A DNA stretch of 6,351 nucleotides from the NCBI GenBank assembly GCA_017390245.1, contig JAFPCE010000151.1, positions 1 to 6,351 on the forward strand. The letters run 5' to 3'. Shown here piece by piece: positions 5,292 through 6,351 of the stretch. Each line of letters begins with the position of its first letter. Position 1 is the stretch's first letter. Below the pieces are notes generated by a model. It was not told the origin of the DNA. It saw nothing but the letters and a program-made list of their open reading frames with translations, and did no database searches. This stretch comes from Selenomonadaceae bacterium. GTDB lineage: Bacteria > Bacillota > Negativicutes > Selenomonadales > Selenomonadaceae. The position numbers and the translations under genes are program-made.

Positions 5292-5561
5292 TCAGCCCAG
5301 CCACTTATGCAGCGTCTTTCTCAGTGCCTGCATATTCACTGGCTTGGCAATATGTTCATTCATGCCTACAGTTTTAGCTGCCTGCACATCCTCAGCAAAG
5401 GCATTGGCCGTCATAGCCACAATAGGCACAGTTTTGCAATAGCTGCTGCTATGGGAACGTATAGCCCTGGTAGCATCATAGCCATTCATCACTGGCATCT
5501 GCACATCCATAAAGACGATGTCATAAATTGACATGTATCTATTTTGTTCTTGGTTTATCAC
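5292..5561 (-). pseudogene. Truncated response-regulator receiver domain (probable 3' remnant of a hybrid sensor kinase)
   Basis: The 89-residue frame contains the last two thirds of a CheY-like receiver domain. Asp19 in IVFMDVQMPVMNG is the phospho-acceptor, Thr51 lies in PIVAMTANAF, Lys73 in HIAKPVNM, and the frame ends at the usual RKTLHKWLG. The first strand and helix, including the metal-binding acidic pair, are missing, so it cannot be a working receiver alone. Homology appears to begin at about residue 11 (SIYDIVFMD). The sequence AMTANAFAEDVQAAKTVGMNEHIAKP is the style found at the C-terminus of hybrid histidine kinases (split here only for description). The frame opens with a GTG that overlaps the TGA of the nitroreductase by 2 bases and has no ribosome site; an ATG at 5534 has none either. 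A deletion that joined the nitroreductase to a decapitated kinase gene is the simplest account. Confidence 0.75.
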
Positions 5562-6085
5562 TTTACATAAAACACACGGCCAGCTTTTCTAGCAGGCTCA
5601 GGTGGATATTCTCCCTCCACATAGCCAATAGCACAGTGGCCTATACCTTCATACTGTCCTTCTACCCCTAGCTTCTTTAGGAGGCTTTTGCCCCAATCAG
5701 TTTCAAACTCCTCCTTGGCACGATGAATCCAGCAGCTGCCCAGCCCCAGAGCATGTGCTGCCAGCATAAGATTGCCCATTACCAGGCTGCCATCATAAAC
5801 CCGGTTGCCCCAGTCCTGCTTTGCCAGCACTATAATCATAGCTGGTGCTCCGTAAAATGGATCGAAGCCCTTGTCCCAGCCACCAATCTCACAATTTTTC
5901 TCTGCAATCTCATCTCTAAGCTTTTTGTCTGTTACCTGTATCATAATGGTATTCTGCTGGCCTCTGCCACTAGCAGCATAAAGCCCGGCCTTGATTATCT
6001 CATCTAAAAGCTCCTGTGGCACTTGCTCTGCCTTATATTTTCTCACACTGCGGCGATTTTTGATATTTTCCAATACTTCATTCAT
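5558..6085 (-). CDS. Nitroreductase-family FMN-dependent oxidoreductase
   Basis: 175 residues, complete, in the range of short single-domain nitroreductases. These FMN enzymes use NAD(P)H or another donor to reduce nitro compounds, quinones or related acceptors; the natural substrate cannot be told. FMN-phosphate contacts are expected at the N-terminal RRSVRKY (11-17). Further family marks are GLYAASGRGQQNT (34-46), the GAPAMIIVLA strand (79-88), DGSLVMGNLMLAAHALGLGSCWIH in pieces over 98-121, GIGHCAIGYVEGEYP (147-161) and a typical ending VFYVK. The start has AGGAG nine bases ahead. The stop overlaps the GTG that opens the receiver remnant. Upstream are a 32-codon ORF and a candidate promoter at 6211-6240. 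The N- and C-termini both look whole, so this gene survived while both neighbours were cut. Confidence 0.95.
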   Translation of the reverse strand: MNEVLENIKNRRSVRKYKAEQVPQELLDEIIKAGLYAASGRGQQNTIMIQVTDKKLRDEIAEKNCEIGGWDKGFDPFYGAPAMIIVLAKQDWGNRVYDGSLVMGNLMLAAHALGLGSCWIHRAKEEFETDWGKSLLKKLGVEGQYEGIGHCAIGYVEGEYPPEPARKAGRVFYVK

Positions 6086-6097
6086 GGTTTATTTCTC

Positions 6098-6196
6098 CTA
6101 AATGTAGGTCGATTTTTCCTTCCGCACCTCTGAGTAGTCTGCCATACTGGTCCAGAGGTTTTCGTCCAGCTCAGTTTCTTTAACTTGTGACACCAT
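6098..6196 (-). CDS. Short ORF of 32 codons just upstream of the nitroreductase, possibly not a gene
   Basis: An ATG overlaps the TAA of the HicB remnant as TAATG and opens a 32-residue acidic frame (MVSQVKETELDENLWTSMAD, then YSEVRKEKSTYI). Its stop TAG overlaps the AGGAG ribosome site of the nitroreductase, 12 bases before that ATG, an arrangement compatible with translational coupling. It has no ribosome site of its own. I do not recognise the sequence. It could be a leader peptide, or the original C-terminal end of the HicB-type protein now in another frame. Codon content looks protein-like, with no stop in 32 codons, but the length is too short to be sure. Confidence 0.35.
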   Translation of the reverse strand: MVSQVKETELDENLWTSMADYSEVRKEKSTYI

Positions 6197-6312
6197 TATC
6201 TAGCTGCATGCTTATAATGTGCGGCATCATTCATAGTCAAAAGATATAAACAATACTGGTTCATGCTTATGCCCTCTTCCTTCGAATGCTCAGCCAATGT
6301 TTTATGCAATGT
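6196..6312 (-). pseudogene. C-terminal remnant of a HicB-type antitoxin
   Basis: Thirty-eight codons starting at a TAG (6313-6315) encode TLHKTLAEHSKEEGISMNQY followed by CLYLLTMNDAAHYKHAAR and TAA. The pattern LHxxLAExxxxEGxSxNQYxxYLL is the ribbon-helix-helix tail of HicB-family antitoxins, which repress their own operon and neutralise the HicA mRNA-interferase. The same frame upstream to the window edge (6313-6351) contains four more stops in 13 codons, and neither of the other two frames continues the homology. The N-terminal HicB domain and any hicA are therefore absent from what can be seen. No usable start or ribosome site precedes it. A candidate promoter for the nitroreductase lies inside it. 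Assignment to HicB rests on the short motif only. Confidence 0.6.
6211..6240 (-). promoter_or_regulatory. Candidate promoter of the nitroreductase unit, inside the HicB remnant
   Basis: Minus strand: -35 TTGACT (6235-6240), 18-bp spacer, -10 TATAAG (6211-6216). Each box is five of six to consensus. Transcription would start near 6204 and first cover the 32-codon ORF, then the nitroreductase. The sequence is also coding in the HicB remnant, so part of the match may be chance. Confidence 0.45.
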
Positions 6313-6351
6313 CTATAGAACTACTCAAGGATTTTTTCATCAATCCTAGGA

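Noticed and set aside
6302..6349. Short minus-strand frame starting near 6340 (MKKSLSSSIDIA)
   Set aside because: Twelve codons ending inside the HicB remnant, with only a weak AGGAT before it; it could be the end of another gene crossing the edge, but this cannot be judged.
1..6351. CRISPR arrays, tRNA/rRNA genes, insertion sequences, riboswitches
   Set aside because: I saw no regularly spaced repeats, cloverleaf or rRNA-like stretches, transposase frames or terminal inverted repeats, and no leader with a recognisable riboswitch core.

Overview
The window reads as chromosome of a low-to-mid GC anaerobic Firmicute. The style of the proteins (cdaA-cdaR, a B. subtilis-like OhrR, a clostridial-type flavoprotein thioredoxin reductase) would fit Negativicutes/Selenomonadales or Clostridia. 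That placement is inference from protein flavour, not a database match. Almost everything is on the minus strand. The one clear plus-strand gene is an HxlR-family regulator at 3671-4000. There are no rRNA, tRNA, CRISPR or insertion-sequence signals.

Layout from left to right. 1-982 (minus): cdaA, diadenylate cyclase, overlapping the first 43 codons of cdaR, which runs off the left edge. About 983-1177 is an AT-rich leader without a gene. 1241-1420 (minus): an unrecognised 59-aa protein on its own transcription unit, with a terminator on each side. 1554-3328 (minus): a thiol/peroxide-stress cluster in the order ohrR, trxA, terminator-like hairpin, thioredoxin-reductase-like flavoprotein. The reductase keeps the CATC redox centre and FAD motifs but has lost the NADPH-binding motifs, as in ferredoxin-dependent flavin thioredoxin reductases. 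3329-3670 is a divergent regulatory region. It holds a near-consensus ohrR promoter overlying a B. subtilis-like OhrR operator, and a near-consensus promoter for the HxlR-family gene. 4022-4055 is a bidirectional terminator between the converging hxlR-type gene and a cation diffusion facilitator (4155-5072, minus).

5292-6351 (minus) is a patchwork. A complete nitroreductase-family gene is flanked by two gene scraps: downstream, the C-terminal two thirds of a response-regulator receiver domain; upstream, the C-terminal 38 codons of a HicB-type antitoxin. A 32-codon ORF lies between the HicB scrap and the nitroreductase.

The most interesting inference is that OhrR here may directly control a thioredoxin/ferredoxin-type reductase pair rather than, or in addition to, the usual ohr peroxidase, which is not in the window. 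The evidence is an operator and promoter seen in sequence plus tight ohrR-trxA spacing. The hairpin between trxA and the reductase leaves their coupling open.
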